DNA from: Lyophyllum atratum
Taxonomy: Eukaryota; Basidiomycota; Agaricomycetes; Agaricales; Lyophyllaceae
Assembly: GCA_014905825.1 (NCBI GenBank)
Contig: JACGCN010000035.1
Span: 310,001-374,000, forward strand
Length of the DNA stretch: 64,000 bases
Direction: 5' to 3'
In this document: one piece after another, positions 22,945 to 35,809 of the stretch
Position numbering within the stretch: position 1 is the stretch's first letter
Layout of the letters: each line of letters starts with the position of its first letter
Notes under the pieces: generated by a model
The model's database searches: none
Seen by the model: only the letters and a program-made list of their open reading frames with translations
Told to the model about the DNA's origin: nothing
Made by a program: the position numbers and the translations under genes

Positions 22945-24137
22945 ATGTCCGATAGGAAGATGGATGAGAATGTCATTCAATTCTGCGGAGTAACAGGTGC
23001 AGGGTAAGTTGCGTGAAGTGTTCGTAGAGATCGGGTACTGATTCAGCTGCTGGTCAGGACGAGAGAAGCCCGAGAGTATTTGAAGAAATACAAGCGCGCG
23101 GACGTGGCCATAGATGCCTTCTTTAACAATCCCAACGAGTTTCCGACATCCACGCGACATCAGCCCTCAGCTGCGCCATCAAGCAGCAAGCTCACCACGC
23201 TTTTCAATCGTTACAAAGGTACGATCGTACATCTGTCTCGCGATGTCAGGAGCGATCCCTGATTTTCGACATTCGTGCACCACAAATTAGACCCACATGC
23301 AGACGAGATCACCGTAGATGGCACAATCAAGCTATGTGAAGATCTGGCCGTCAATCCGGAGGATGTTGTCCTACTCGCTATTGCCTTCGAGCTGAAGTCA
23401 CCGCAAATGGGTGAGTGGAATAAACAAGGATGGATAGAAGGGTGGAAAAGTCTGGGGTACGTATGTTGTTTACATTATAATGAGATGCCATGGGTCATTG
23501 AACACTCCCGATAGATGCGACTCGATATCGGCCATGACGGCCATTCTGCCAGAACTACGGCATAAACTCTCCGCAGACCCTGCTTACTTTCGGAAAGTGT
23601 ACAAGCATACGTTCGATTTCGCCAGATCGGAGGGCCAGCGGAGTCTAGGTAAACCTTTTCCCTTCGTTGGAGTGCAGCGATCAATGATTGAGAGATGCTC
23701 TATGCAGCTACTGATACTGCACAAGAATTTTGGAACTTGTTGATCCCACATGGGCTCGCGGGCGGTGCAGTATCTCACACGAACGTGTCCGAAGATGGAG
23801 ATGTCTCCATGGAACATGAGGACGGCTGGCAGTCCGAATACCTCCAATGGTGGTTCGATTTTTTGAACGAGAAAGGGGGGAAAGGTGTAAGCAAGGACAC
23901 CTGGATCATGGTTAGCGCCTCGTTCCATTCGGGTTTTGGAAGCGTAAACTAATCTGAACAGTTTTTGGATTTTGTGCGGTCTATCAATTCGACCTTTACG
24001 AACTATGATATGGAAGGTGGGTCCGACCTCATTCAAGTTGTTGGCAGAGATTCTTACTCCAGTTATTAGCTGCCTGGCCATCTACGATAGATGACTTTGT
24101 CAAATATGCCAAGACGCGATTAGAATCTGGAGCATGA
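22945..24137 (+). CDS. dcn1: DCN1-like cullin neddylation ligase
   Basis: Seven exons (22945-23003, 23058-23218, 23291-23456, 23515-23648, 23693-23910, 23962-24016, 24070-24137) join to 286 residues. The N-terminus (MDENVIQFCGVTGAG, then AREYLKKYKRADVAIDAFF) is a UBA-like helix set. The potentiating-neddylation domain follows: TIKLCEDLAVNPEDVVLLA, MGEWNKQGWIEGWKSLGCD, then FWNLLIPHGL, and finally FLDFVRSINS and AAWPSTIDDFVKYAK. Dcn1 binds cullins and the acetylated N-terminus of Ubc12 and promotes Nedd8 transfer to SCF ligases. Length and motif order match the family. An inserted acidic loop (EDGDVSMEHEDG) before the last motif is common in fungi. Every intron has GT..AG ends. Confidence 0.95.
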
Positions 24138-27100
24138 TCCCTTCATGCAGTCTGCTTTGTTTGTTGTCCTTACTGTACATCACTGAGATTATTTGATCGT
24201 CGCTCGTCGAACTGTTGTCACACTTCGTACCGACCAAGATATATCATCTCTGACATAGATCTATGGTATGTTATCTATCTCTATCTGTCCCGTCCTGAAA
24301 GGAGGAAGCTCAAACTTCCGTTGGACGGTATCACTCGCCTCTGGCGGAACCTTCTTAGAATGTTGGGATGTCGTTTGTGGATTCGCCAGACCATATGGCG
24401 TTCTGGAAAGATGGCGAGATTCTGGAAGGATTCAGGTGCGGGAAATACAAGGCTGGGAGGATCCGGCTCGACAAGTTCAAAAGAGAAAGCTGACCTCAAG
24501 AAAATAAACCGGCAGGCAGGGCACTGATGTGAACGTATATGCAAGTCACGGTGTATGTGCATTCTATATGTGCACTGGGACACAGCAAGAAGATGATGTC
24601 CAACTAAAAGCATCTGGAAGCGACACGACATGGGGCTGAACTGCGTCAAGCCCGCAGATTGAACCGGGCCAATGTCACCTCATGCAAATTAAACCACGAA
24701 CTCTTCTCACCAACGCAATGCTTCGGGTCAGTTGGCATTAGGAATTCTTGACTGCCTTGACGACTCAGGAACAGTACATCCGGACTGTCCGGTGCCAAGG
24801 GTAAATTTGTGTACATGGTCAAACAGAGAGCCTTCTTCGAAAACGTGGATTGGACGAGCAAGTATTCGGAAGCGGGAAGGTGCCGGATCACTGTATAGGT
24901 CTTGATACCTGAAAGTATGAGGCACATGCGCCATTGGTCTTCGCCAGATTATGGACCCTACCAGCTGACTCGCAGTAGGACACTTAGGACAACCACCGAA
25001 GGTGTTAAGTCGCGTCTGGTATGCCGGAATGCAATAATCCATCAACATAGGGTAACTCAGGTTCATAGTCTGTGACACTTCCGACGTACGCACTGGACGC
25101 AGGTCTGTTCTATGCAGGGTTCCATTCTCTTCCGACGAATGAGGGCGCCTTTCGGGTCATCCTACAGCCGCACATGTACGATACGTCCAAAAGAGCGGAA
25201 TACAGACAATAGGAAAAGCCACGGCGAGCCGTGTGGGTTATGCGAGGGTGAAGGCCGGCTCTTTCGGATGGGGAAAGACTCCCGTCGAAAATGGGATACA
25301 TGGAGCAGCAGGCAGGTAACAGTTCGCGACATTGTCGAGGACCGGAGCCACTGCCACTTGTGACAGGAAAATTCGTTCAAGTAACTCGGTCGACACGCCA
25401 CACCGAAGTCAGTGGGAATTTCAATACAAAAGTGAAGAGAGGGTTGGCGAGCGGAAGAGTTTTGCCGTTACCAGGACATTGTGGCATGAAAAACGTCCGG
25501 GCAGTTGACATCTGAAAGGCTGTCTCCGGCATTTTACACGGGACTCCCAGGTTACGCGATTGTCGGTGGAAAAGATTTTCGTCCTGTCGGTAAGTCCTTG
25601 GAAGTCCGGGTCGAGGTACCCCTAGAAATGGACTGTCCCGTGGTCAGGAGTCATGCCTCCTGGAAAAATCCTTCAAGGCGGTGATGGTCTAGTTAGCCCT
25701 CGAGAAGGAACATCGTCGATCTACGCCACGTGCAGACGAAGTGGGGATATCTGCACAAAGCCAAGGACGCTTCGACTGGATGAGGAATGCTGACCTTGCC
25801 AAGGGGACAGACGCCTGGCAAGAAGCAAGGGGCAAAATGATTTGGCAAGTGTTGTCGGCATGTCGCAGTGGTGCCAGACATGCCTCTGTGGAGTTGCGGC
25901 GCGCAACTCTTGTCTGTCGTACTTGGGAATCGATGTTCCTACAGCAGTAGCATCTCGCAGTCGTTATGACTATATCAGAGTCCTAATCCTAGAGGAAAGA
26001 ACGACGAGCGAAGCATGCAGATGCATGGGCGGGTAGTTGCCTTCTCATTCAGCAGTCACCCATGTCACCATACCATTGCTGTGCCAAGCGCAAAAAAGTT
26101 GAAAGATTCTCCCACCCCGTACAAAGATGTGCATCCTGTAGGGCAGTGTCAGATGTAAGTCTACTCTCACCGCCACAGGACATGCCGGCTGAATTTAAGC
26201 CTCGGGTTCCAGGATAGGCATGGCGTGGATCCTATTGCCCCCACACCTAAAGGGCCCTTGAAATAGATATAACTACCCTCGTTACCCACAATCAAAGGAT
26301 TCAGAGAAAGGCTGAAACATCCCTTTTGAACAGGGAGACTCGAGAACCGGTGAGGAGAAACGCAGGGGTTAAGTAGAGCGGACGGAGAGGTATGGCCGTG
26401 GAGTCCGACGACATACCAAAGCGGTAAAAAGTGGCCCTGTCTGGCTGGTGGCAGGAGCATTGGCAGGGCGTAACAGCCCTACATGAAGAGAGATCCCGCT
26501 TCAGCGGCCCTGCTGCGAACCATAGACACCGAGATGCCGAGCAACGACGTTTCTTGATCACGGCAGCGTGAACAGGAGCATTTGCTTTGATGTGTTGAGC
26601 CAGGACTGATGCTCGAGGGATATGAGCGGATGTAAATCAAGAATTGAATTGGTATACCTACGAAACTCGAGTATCCGCCGGAAAGGCTTCTGGAGATAAG
26701 ACTCCCGATAGGGGTAGGGATTATCTGGGAGCTGTAAGGGGGTACATATCAGCGAATGAGATGCGAGCTGTACAATGCGTTTCATGCAAGCCGCCGCGGC
26801 TGTAGATTGCCGACTTCACAAGTATCCTGCACCAAAATTAGTGGTTATATAATAAATCTGAACGCGCGGGTGTTGAATGACGTACCTGGTAAAAAGTCGA
26901 AGGATATTGGAGTGTGAGCACAGATATCACCTATCCTCCATATCCTCTCCTGCTTATCGCAGAGGCCACGACCATACAAAACTTACATTTACGCAATGTA
27001 GCGCTCTGCGGTTCAAGGGAACCTCGAAACCGATAAACCGCCCTCCTGAGAACGACCCGGCTTGCCTCTGGGATTCTGAACTGCAAGTCAGAAATACGTA

Positions 27101-28385
27101 TCGGCGGAGACATGGTTGGCGTTTCGATATGTATGGTCAGGATGGAGCAGAAGTGCCGTAACGACGCGGAGCGTTGGTTTGTGAATAAAATATGTCGCAC
27201 CAAACCCCCGGGAGGGCCCAAATGCGCCAAAGCATCTCACCATCTCACTCCCATACAGGCTGCGGATGGTAAATAAATACTGCGTGCAGGGAGGCGATGG
27301 ATGTCATCTTACCCGGTGTATTGCTGCCCAGAAGTATCGGGAGCTGGGCCGCGACTGAATTGAAAGTATTGATGTGAATGTTGACTGAGTGGGCATGCTC
27401 CAATGCTGCGCCGCCGGAGCTAACTGTATATATGCAACGCGGATCATGATACAGCGATGCCGACCTCTGTCAATGGCTTACACGGAAAAAGGGACCGCCG
27501 GCATGACCATTGACTTCAGGAGACTTGAAATTCGGGATCTTGCTTGAGTCTGGAACACTTATCCGAGGACGGACGACATACGGTGGAAAAGGGCGAGATT
27601 TGTTGATGTTGGGGTTGCTTTTGGTCCAAGGACGAACTGCTTCGCTCGAAAATCGCCATGGCTGTCAGCTTGAAAACATTCATTCACACATTTGCGGCAG
27701 GAGTAATGTGGACAAGCGCTCACGACGGAGATCCCTTGATAGATTGTATGTTCAGTTCGACTGCCTCACTGCGTGCGAATGTGTCGAGAGGATCTAGGCC
27801 AGTTTTGTGAGGTGCTGATGATGACTGCGGAATCCAACGCTACAAAGGATCACCAAAAGGGGCCGTCAGGGAACCTGCGGTGTGGGGGGGGGGGCTTGAG
27901 AGCGGCCGCCGGGAGTCCTCTTCCCTGTTTCAGGGCTTTCTCAAAAGATAGCCATCATCGACATACAGTTTGAAGCCCGAGCTCTGATTAATCTGCTCCA
28001 GAGGTATGTACATGGGGTAGCGACATCGGGTATCCGGTCCTGGATCCGTCGCCTGCTCGGACCGTCCCCCTTCATGCTTTGCCTGTACGGGCGGAGGGGC
28101 CAGCAGTCCTCAGGCTCAGCCAGGCGCTTGCAGGACCTGCAACCTGTGTGCAATATGTCGTAATGTCCTGAGGACACACTCTCCGACCCGTGTTACGTGC
28201 CTAGCTCCATGTTCGCCTCACAAAGGATCGTCCGCCATTGTTAAGGAAGGTAGAAATGGCGATTCCTTCACCAAGGACAATTTTGGCGCGTCTGACCGCG
28301 TGACAATGGCTGCTAGGATTTTCGACGCGTCGCTGCAAAACATGACAGGTTTGCTTCATAGAAAGACGCATATAATCAAGTTGGC
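24138..28385. other. 4.2-kb gene-poor stretch
   Basis: Many short frames occur on both strands (24281-24649, 24728-25093, 26167-26460, 26931-27230 minus; 27510-27797 plus). None shows a motif and overlapping frames are equally open, so no exon series can be defended. A run of ten G lies at about 27885. Decayed genes are possible; no transposon signature was seen. Confidence 0.35.
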
Positions 28386-28592
28386 TCACTCTTTCTGAAC
28401 GCGTATGACACACTGTTCTCCGTCCTCTTCTATGTGGAGGATATCGACATAGAGTGCGGACGAGGTGATGCCGAAAGTTTGGGTTAGGGCGTCTTGAAGT
28501 GTTTTGCGGATGCGGAGGGGGTCTCGCTCGGGATCAGCGGGCACAATGGCGATGCGAATGTAATGGTAGTCCGTAGGTAACGAGTGTTGCAT
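28386..28592 (-). CDS. Rpp14/Pop8-like RNase P/MRP subunit
   Basis: A short single-exon protein of 68 residues from ATG 28592. It opens with MQHSLPTDYHYIRIAIVP, matching the YHYxRI start of the Rpp14/Pop8 fold. RIRKTLQDALTQTFG is the long helix, then YVDILHIEEDG and CVIRV are the closing strands. These proteins are small structural subunits of RNase P and RNase MRP, which process tRNA and rRNA precursors in the nucleus. The frame stays open further upstream (another ATG at 28703), but the added residues are hydrophobic and not family-like, so I prefer the inner start. It faces the DHHC gene with a 178-bp shared promoter region. Confidence 0.7.
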   Translation of the reverse strand: MQHSLPTDYHYIRIAIVPADPERDPLRIRKTLQDALTQTFGITSSALYVDILHIEEDGEQCVIRVQKE

Positions 28593-28770
28593 TACGATGC
28601 GCAGGACGTGCACCGCGATGGGGATGATGCCTTTGAAGGTGGCAGTTGTCAGAATAACAGAAGCCAAACAACTGAGGTTGTCGATGTACCGTTTGTACGT
28701 CATGTACGGCGTCTTCCACCGTGTGTAGCAGCCCACCACCCACGGTACCCTCCCCTCTTAGGCTCCTCTA

Positions 28771-31422
28771 ATGAGCCAACCAAGTCCAAAAGGGCCCCGG
28801 ACCGCTCCACCGACATGTTGCGGTGTCATCGAGGAGGCTGCCTATCGCAGCCGGGAGAAAAGGGCAGCCCGCACGAAGCCGCAGCCATGGATCGTGCGGA
28901 AGCTTATGGTCGCGTTCACCCTCGCTATTATGGGGTATTCGGCGTATGTTTTCATTGGAAGATTGTGTGTGGATATGATCAAGCGAAGGGACGGTGTAGG
29001 CGGGTCAAGAGGCACCGGGAGTGAGTTACGAATTTCCTGACACTTTCATTCTCCAACACGTTGCATGCATCTGTGTGGGCGTTGCATGGCCCATATGAAA
29101 GATGGTTTACCGCCGACGTCCTTATGTTACGTTGGTGAGAGCGAGGAGTTCAGATGACATTGTCCATTCTTCTGTCCTTCATCATAACTCATGGCAGCTA
29201 ATAACGCAATCTTTCATAGTCGCCCTCCTCGTAGTGTTCTCTATCCTTTTCTTGTGGATGATGTGGGCGTATGTGAAGGTCAATATTGCAACATCGATGT
29301 CCCTCAACTCGCAGTGCTGACATGTATGAACAGGTCATATGCACATCCCCAGGATACGCCAGAGATGCAAGTTTGATCCCCCTTCTCCCCCCTTAAAGAC
29401 TCACCTGCTTGCAGTATACCCCAAAATGTGATCGACCGCCAAACCCCGAGCCCCAGCCCTTCACCCCCTACGACCACGACGTCGAAGGCATCCGATACTC
29501 ACACTCCCGTCCCTCCCACTCGCACGCCCCCTCACGCGATACCGACCGCGAAAGTATCGGGGGGCCTTCCTACGAGAACATCCCAGCACGCGCGCCTACC
29601 AACGCTCCAGAGTCATCCCTCCATGCAAACCTGAATTCTAACGGGGTCGGGAAAGGAACCAGAGACACAAACAATATACCCTCACAACCTACACCCACAT
29701 ACGGGAGAGAAAAATCCCCAGCAGAGTACATCTCGAGGAGACCGCCTAAAACGCCCATCTTGAGCCCACATCATCGGTATTGTGCCATCGACGAGATCGT
29801 GAAGCCCTATAGAACGCATCATTGTCGAAGTTGTGGGACGGTATGTCGCGCGTATAGCATCGTCTCTTTTTGCACGTTAATGGCTCGATACAGTGTATCT
29901 TGAAGTATGATCATCATTGCCCTTGTATGTGATTATCTCTTGACATTCTATAATCTGTGTTCATGATATGGTGCGACAGGGATCGGCCAATGCGTCGGGG
30001 CACGGAACCACAAGGTGCACGCATACAGCCCACCTCCTGTCTCAGATCCACTTATCCTGCTCATTTATCCAGTTCTTCCTGAACTTCGTGCAGGCTGCCT
30101 CAGTATATGCGATCTACGTCTGCGTCACATTCATCATCTTCCTCGCCCGCGCTGTTAACTCTCCTAATGGGACCCTCGACCCGCAGTGGATCGTCATCAT
30201 CGCACTGTATGTGTCTTTCTCACTTTTTTGAACCTCTTACTCCGTACCTTTTGGCGCATATATTGACGTTGGCTGACGTCGTCTTCAACTCTCAGATCTG
30301 GAATATTCGGACTCTTCACAACGCTTCTGCAGGTCACCCACATACGCCTGATCTGCCTCGGGCAAACGACGGTTGAAAGCATGATGGCACGGAGCATGCG
30401 GCATCGCGAGGACAGGACGATGAGCGATGTTTTGGGGACGTGCGCAGTCCTGTGAGTACTGTCTACTTTCTATGTCGGAGGCTGGTGCTGACTGCCGGTG
30501 CAGAGGGAAACGTCGAACAAGACGCCGCTGGAACGCAGAGTGGGGCCGGATCGACCAGGAGGGCAATATTTGGTGGCTTGGGAGTGGAATGGAGGGCTGG
30601 AAGGATGTTATGGGAAGGAATCCTTGGGGTTGGTTCTGTGAGTCCCTTCTCTTTCTGCTTGGTCTTTCGAATTTGTGTTTCTGTCCCTTTCGTCGCTTCC
30701 TCTCCGAATCGATTGTGTCATGGGGAATCCACACCGGTCGCATGATCCGTGTCGCGTACGCTCGCAGCATCGCATCTTGCCTTGTGGCGTCGCGTTCATT
30801 TTGTGGCGACGGAGGCAATTTGCATCTGGGTCGATGTCAGTGGAGCGGGTATCGAGGTACCGATGAAAGCGCATACACCCCGTATGTCCTGGTGACCGTC
30901 GATGTTGTTTTTTCCCAATCACCTGTCGTCGTCGATGCTCAGTGCGCACCTCCTGTGTACACGTGCCTCGCAGTCAAGGTGAATGGTGCCCTGGCCTTCC
31001 GGGGGGTTCGTGCCTGCTCGTGTGCACGCGGTGGCCGGTGTCTATTGTACAGGGTGCGGCGTTGTGGGGTGACAGCATCTGCACCCTACAACGAGGTTTC
31101 ACCAGATCCCTTCGGGGTTAGAACTAAGCGGCAACTAGATGCCTGTCCACTTCCTGTGGAGATACGTCTGGGTGTCGTCCTCGTGCCATGTCCACCTCTG
31201 AATCCGCGTGAATTCCGACGGGCTTTTGCACGCATCCCCGCGCCGCTTCTTTTGCTATCTAGTCTTATCTGTGCGATGAGGCGAATAGATGCTGACAGCC
31301 AACCCTTTACAGTGCCAATAGGAAGGAGCTTGAACGACGGATTGACATACCCTGTGAATCCACGCTTTGATGAACGAGGTATCTGGCGAAAGCGAAGCGA
31401 ATGGCCACAGGAATTGCGATAA
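28771..31422 (+). CDS. PFA-type DHHC palmitoyltransferase
   Basis: A multi-exon membrane enzyme that S-acylates proteins at cysteine. Order of features: a Cys-containing N-terminus (PPTCCGV), a first helix (LMVAFTLAIMGYSAYVF), a second (LLVVFSILFLWMMWAYVKV), a long polar loop, then the cysteine-rich domain [29 protein letters not shown] assembled from three exons around 29815-30015. This is followed by the two last helices (FFLNFVQAASVYAIYVC and the next exon). The C-terminus carries IGRSLNDGLTYPVNPRFDE, typical of this branch. The join from GWF to LPIGRS removes a 675-bp intron (30638-31312), ten times longer than the others. It is stop-free and a multiple of three, so read-through would add 225 residues. 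The catalytic DHHC cysteine is intact. The exact internal exon borders between 29021 and 29410 are uncertain. Confidence 0.88.
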
Positions 31423-31893
31423 CGATCGTCTCATCTTTCTTTTCTTCCCTTTTCTCTTTTCCTGTACTAAACAAGCGCCTGGAGGAGGTTCAATCTGTAT
31501 TTCTTGCATTGGTGGTTAGACATCTGTATGGGACGGTTCATCTCCAGTTCTGTGTCGCATAATTGCTTCTATATCTACAATACCATACGGCATACTTGTC
31601 AAACGGTGTCATCATGTTCTGGAAAACTGAAGAACAGAGAACTCGGGGGTGACTCGACTTCTGAATATGATCCGATTGCATATCCTGAAAAGGTGCGTCC
31701 GGTGATGTGGTGGAAGCGGAGCGATGACGTGAGTTTGACGGACATTCCAGGATGGCCCGACGTCGACGGGCGGAGCAAGCGATTTTGAGACTTGAAAGGC
31801 CCGGCTCATCAATATCCATTTCCACAATCTTGTGACTCTACCACCACCATCACTGAGCATACTCGGCGTAACACACACCATACACAGAACATA
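31423..31893. other. intergenic, 3' UTR and promoter
   Basis: Between the DHHC gene stop and the aminotransferase ATG. A short frame at 31504-31788 has no motif. I assign the stretch to the 3' end of one gene and the promoter of the next; CACACACCATACACAGAACATA just before the ATG is leader-like. Confidence 0.4.
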
Positions 31894-34191
31894 ATGGCTC
31901 CTACTGCAATTGCTCCCAGCGTATCCAACGGGAACCATGGCACACACCACGTTGTGAAGCCCGCTCCTGCTGCTGCCAACAAATCCAAGCCAGAGATCCA
32001 TCTGACATCGGCGGACGTGATCCACCTCGAGCACGAGTATGGTGCACACAAGTGAGTATCGTTCCCCCTCTCTCGTCCGCCAGGGTTCTTGTCGACGCCC
32101 CACGTCCAATTACCCTTTGCGAAACAGTGACGAGTGACCCACTGGCTCCGCGATGTCCCTGTCCGATGTCCGTGAAGGAGAGAGCAGCAGCAGTAGTGTT
32201 CGACGCGGGGCGGGGAGGCAGTATCGTATCGTCATTACGATCAATCATGTTCTTCCTTCTCCTCCACCTTTATATCCCCCGACCTCGGCTGACTATCGCC
32301 CTGCGCCCTTTTGGCCATTAGCTACCACCCCCTACCCGTCGTGTTCGACTCCGCGAAAGGCGCAAAGTGAGTTTTAATCGCTGTTGGCCGGGGGTCGTCT
32401 TCCATAAATGGGCGCGTGCTGATTGGCTGGTGATGACTGGTAGGGTATGGGACCCGGAAGGCAAGGAGTACATCGACATGCTGTCTGCCTATTCGTAAGC
32501 TTCTCTCCCCTCCCCGATCGGTCTGTGATCTGATCCTCGTCGTGTCCACAGGGCGGTGAACCAAGTGCGTGCAGTCCTTTCCATCCGGATCTGCTCATAT
32601 CGAGCCTTACATTCCATCTAGGGGCACTGCCACCCACGGATTGTCGCAACGCTCGTCGCACAGGCGCAGAAGCTGACTCTGTCCTCGAGGGCGTTTTACA
32701 ACAGCATCTTTGGTGCCTTCGCCAAGCAGATCACGGAGATGTTCGGCTACAACATGGTCCTCCCCATGAACACCGGTGCCGAGGCCGTCGAGACCTCCGT
32801 GAAGCTCGCACGCAAATGGGCGTATATGCGCAAGGGCGTTCCTGAGGGCAATGCCATCGTCCTCAGCGTCGAGGGGAACTTCCATGGGAGGACACTCGGG
32901 ATCATTAGGTGGGTTTGTTGCGAGTTGCTTTTGGAGTTGGCTCAGGGATGATTGACTTCGTGGCTTTGTGTGTGTTGTGTTACTGTAGCATGAGCACCGA
33001 CCCGGAGAGCCGGACTGGCTTCGGACCGTATCTGGAGGGCGTTGGTCCGACCTTTGTGGACAACGGCGAGACTCGCACGATCCGTTTTGGATCTGTGGAG
33101 GACCTTGAGCGTGCGCTCGAGCTGTATGGCGAGAACGTCGCTGCGTTCCTTGTTGAGCCCATTCAGGGCGAGGCAGGGTAAGTTCCCCTCTTCTCTTTTA
33201 CTAGTCATCTACTCATGCAGTCCACTTATAGCATCGTTGTCCCTGAAGACGGGTACCTCACGAAGGTGCACGCATTGTGCAAGAAGCACAACGTGCTCCT
33301 GATCTGCGATGAGATCCAAACGGTAAGCCATCCTGTTCCTGTTACACTATCGACTGCTAACCCGACACGATAGGGCCTTTGCCGCACTGGCAAGATGCTC
33401 GCCTCCCAGTACGACGATATCCGTCCGGATATGATCCTACTCGGGAAGGCCTTATCGGGAGGAGGTAAGTACCTCATCATCGGACGTCACGGCTGGTCAC
33501 TTAGAAGATCAACGACAGTCTACCCGGTGTCCGCAGTTCTTGCTGACAAGGACATCATGCTCTGCATCCGTCCCGGCGAGCATGGCAGCACCTACGGCGG
33601 GTTCGTCAATCGTCATTGTTGTAATTCGGTCACTTGACTTATGTTCCATGATAGCAACCCACTTGGCTGCGCCGTTGCGATGACCGCCCTGAACGTCCTC
33701 GTTGAAGAGAAGCTCGCGGACCGCTCCATGGCACTCGGCGAGCTCTTCCGCTCCTCCGTCCTCGCGCTCAAGTCCCCGCTCGTCGCGACTGTCCGCGGCC
33801 GCGGCCTCCTCAACGCCGTCGTCATCGACGAGTCGAAGAGCAGCAAGGGACGTACGGCGTGGCAGTTCTGCCTGTTGCTGAAGAGCAGGGGCGTTCTAGC
33901 GAAACCTACGCACGTTAATATGTACGTCCTCTAACGTTCGACCGCCACCTGCGACTGACGAGGCCGCGATGTAGCGTGCGCTTTGCACCCCCGCTGGTCA
34001 TCTCCGAGGAGGACTTGAAGAAGGCCGTGAAGATCATCGGGGAGTGTCTTGAGGACCTCGACAAGGTATGTCTGATCATGTTATGCCCCCATTCGAGTCG
34101 AGAATTCCTCCTTACGTGGCTTATCTAGCTTGATGACATCCCTGGGGAGGAGCAAAGCGAGAAAGGGCATGTCGATACTGTCACGAACTGA
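31894..34191 (+). CDS. car2: ornithine aminotransferase
   Basis: A PLP-dependent class III aminotransferase that turns ornithine and 2-oxoglutarate into glutamate semialdehyde and glutamate in arginine breakdown. The ATG at 31894 follows an A-rich leader. After a 41-residue Ala/Pro-rich start come [18 protein letters not shown] (across a 270-bp first intron, 32052-32321), [66 protein letters not shown], and [14 protein letters not shown] with the PLP lysine. The C-terminus has [14 protein letters not shown]. There is no mitochondrial targeting sequence, consistent with the cytosolic fungal enzyme. All catalytic residues are present and about eight introns splice in frame. Confidence 0.96.
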
Positions 34192-34901
34192 ATGGGTCGA
34201 TGGTGAGACGTGATACGCGGCATCGGCCACCTTCTCTTCTTCTTCTCGCCTTTTGCCTTTTGCCTTGGGAGTTGTCCTGTGCTTGAAACTATCCCCGGCT
34301 TCGACCTATGGGACATTTTTCCACATCCTGCATCACTAATCACACATCACATCACTACCCTCTCGTCTCCCTCGTTGTATTACTACCCTATCATGTAGTA
34401 TCCCAAAGTACAGTATCTCTCTACCTCCACTTTCTTTTTACTAGCGACATGTATCCCCAGCTGTTGGACCCCCTCCCCTGTCGTATGATAGGTTTACGGT
34501 ATACCAAGCCTGCGACAGAATTTGCGATTGGGTTGGATGAAGGTGGTGGTGCTTGGGACTGAGTTGATGTGGTGCTGGCTGGTCTTCTGACATTCGTGGA
34601 TGTACCAGGGGACTTGTCTTGACTGGAGACTGAAATTACCGGCCATTTCCGACTAGGAAGCGATCATCATCAAATTGTTCGACGGTCAACCGTCATATGT
34701 AGTGGTAGTAGTAGTAGTATATTACCGGCATGGTCCATTGACAATAAGTACGTCAAGATGATCATCCTTGGACAGCTATACAGCAAGTAAAGCGCTCACC
34801 ATCCTTTCAAGAAAAAGGGATCGCCCTGTACTCTTAGCCGACGGGGGCCAACTGCAAGAGATACCTCGTGGCTCAACGAGATATCAAATTCTTGTGGGTG
34901 T
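34192..34901. other. intergenic with duplicated segments and GTA microsatellite
   Basis: No gene. The stretch 34448-34522 is repeated, diverged, at 38715-38783. From about 34620 on, the DNA is repeated before the second small-protein gene (about 36850). A (GTA)n tract lies at about 34699-34720. Confidence 0.55.
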
Positions 34902-35624
34902 TTGTGGGTGTGGCTAGGCGCTGGATTTCTGCCAGTCCCGAACTCGAGTCAGTGTGCACGCGTTACTGAGCGTTCATACTCGAGTAAGAGGTCTTTACAT
35001 CGTGCTTTCATATCTCCCGCTGACTATTTCCTAGTTGGCGCACTCCTAGGCCGTAGCAAGCCGCGCCTCTACATGGCTCTCTACCCCAGAGGTGGACAGC
35101 GTCCCGGGGGCGTCAAGTACCATACCGCTCTGCTGCTCATTCCAAAAGGTGCGGACGCGGAATCGGACGAACCAAATGCCATTCGCTACCACGTAACCAA
35201 TCCCCTTGTCGGCGGGCAGCAAGTTTGGCGGTTCGACCCCAGCAAAACGTGTACCAAGACCCAGAAACCGCGTGCTTTGATCTTGTTAGGGAAGGTGGTC
35301 GCATCCGCGTCGCAGATGGAGAAGATTTTGAGCGAGGTCCCTGTCGTTGACGACGATCCAGCGTGGCGCTGCCGCCACTGGGTGTGGTCTGCGGTCGATG
35401 TGCGAACCTTTAGCGATTGTGAAAAAAATGATTGTCTCTGACTATTTCTCCTTACACAGGCTCTCGTCGTCGCGGGTGTAATCGCGCTGCCTTCGCCACC
35501 CGATACCATTTGGGATATCGGCGTGGCATTCGCGGACGCGAATCCTATGAATCCTGTAACCCGTATCATCCCTACCTGCACAGCGAAAGGAGAGCTCACG
35601 AAGTCCGCTCTGGAAGGCGCTTGA
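34902..35624 (+). CDS. small unknown fungal protein, tandem copy 1
   Basis: Two exons (up to 35399; 35460-35624) joined by a 60-bp intron. The core reads SKPRLYMALYPRGG, then YHTALLLIPKG, YHVTNPLVGG, LILLGKVVAS, and WRCRHWVWSAVD. The second exon gives ALVVAGVIALPSPPDTIW and ends SALEGA. It pairs with the gene at 37791. It resembles uncharacterised basidiomycete proteins of about 170-200 residues (possibly a DUF6914-like group), a comparison from memory. The start is unclear: the open frame begins at a TTG and no ATG precedes the core, so a first exon may lie upstream or the gene may be broken at its 5' end. No signal peptide or membrane helix is present. Confidence 0.6.
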
Positions 35625-35809
35625 AGCTGCTGTCGTGTAAACTTTACTTCAACTTTACTTAGCCACCTAGCAAGAATGAACATGTCACATTGAATCTTAT
35701 CCCCTATGTAGTTTAGTGCGGAAACATGAGTGTCAAGACCTGATATGTGTCTATTCTGTCTCAATTGCTCTCCGTTGCTGCACACAGGTAAACAACAGGG
35801 GTCCCTATT

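Noticed and set aside
25741..26036. Plus-strand fragment resembling an F-box start
   Set aside because: The similarity is only a few residues (LVCRTWESM-like), with no continuation in any frame and no start context.
32052..32321. 89-residue open frame in the ornithine aminotransferase gene
   Set aside because: It coincides exactly with intron 1: its GTG start is the donor and its TAG stop is the acceptor. The flanking exons join correctly only if it is removed.
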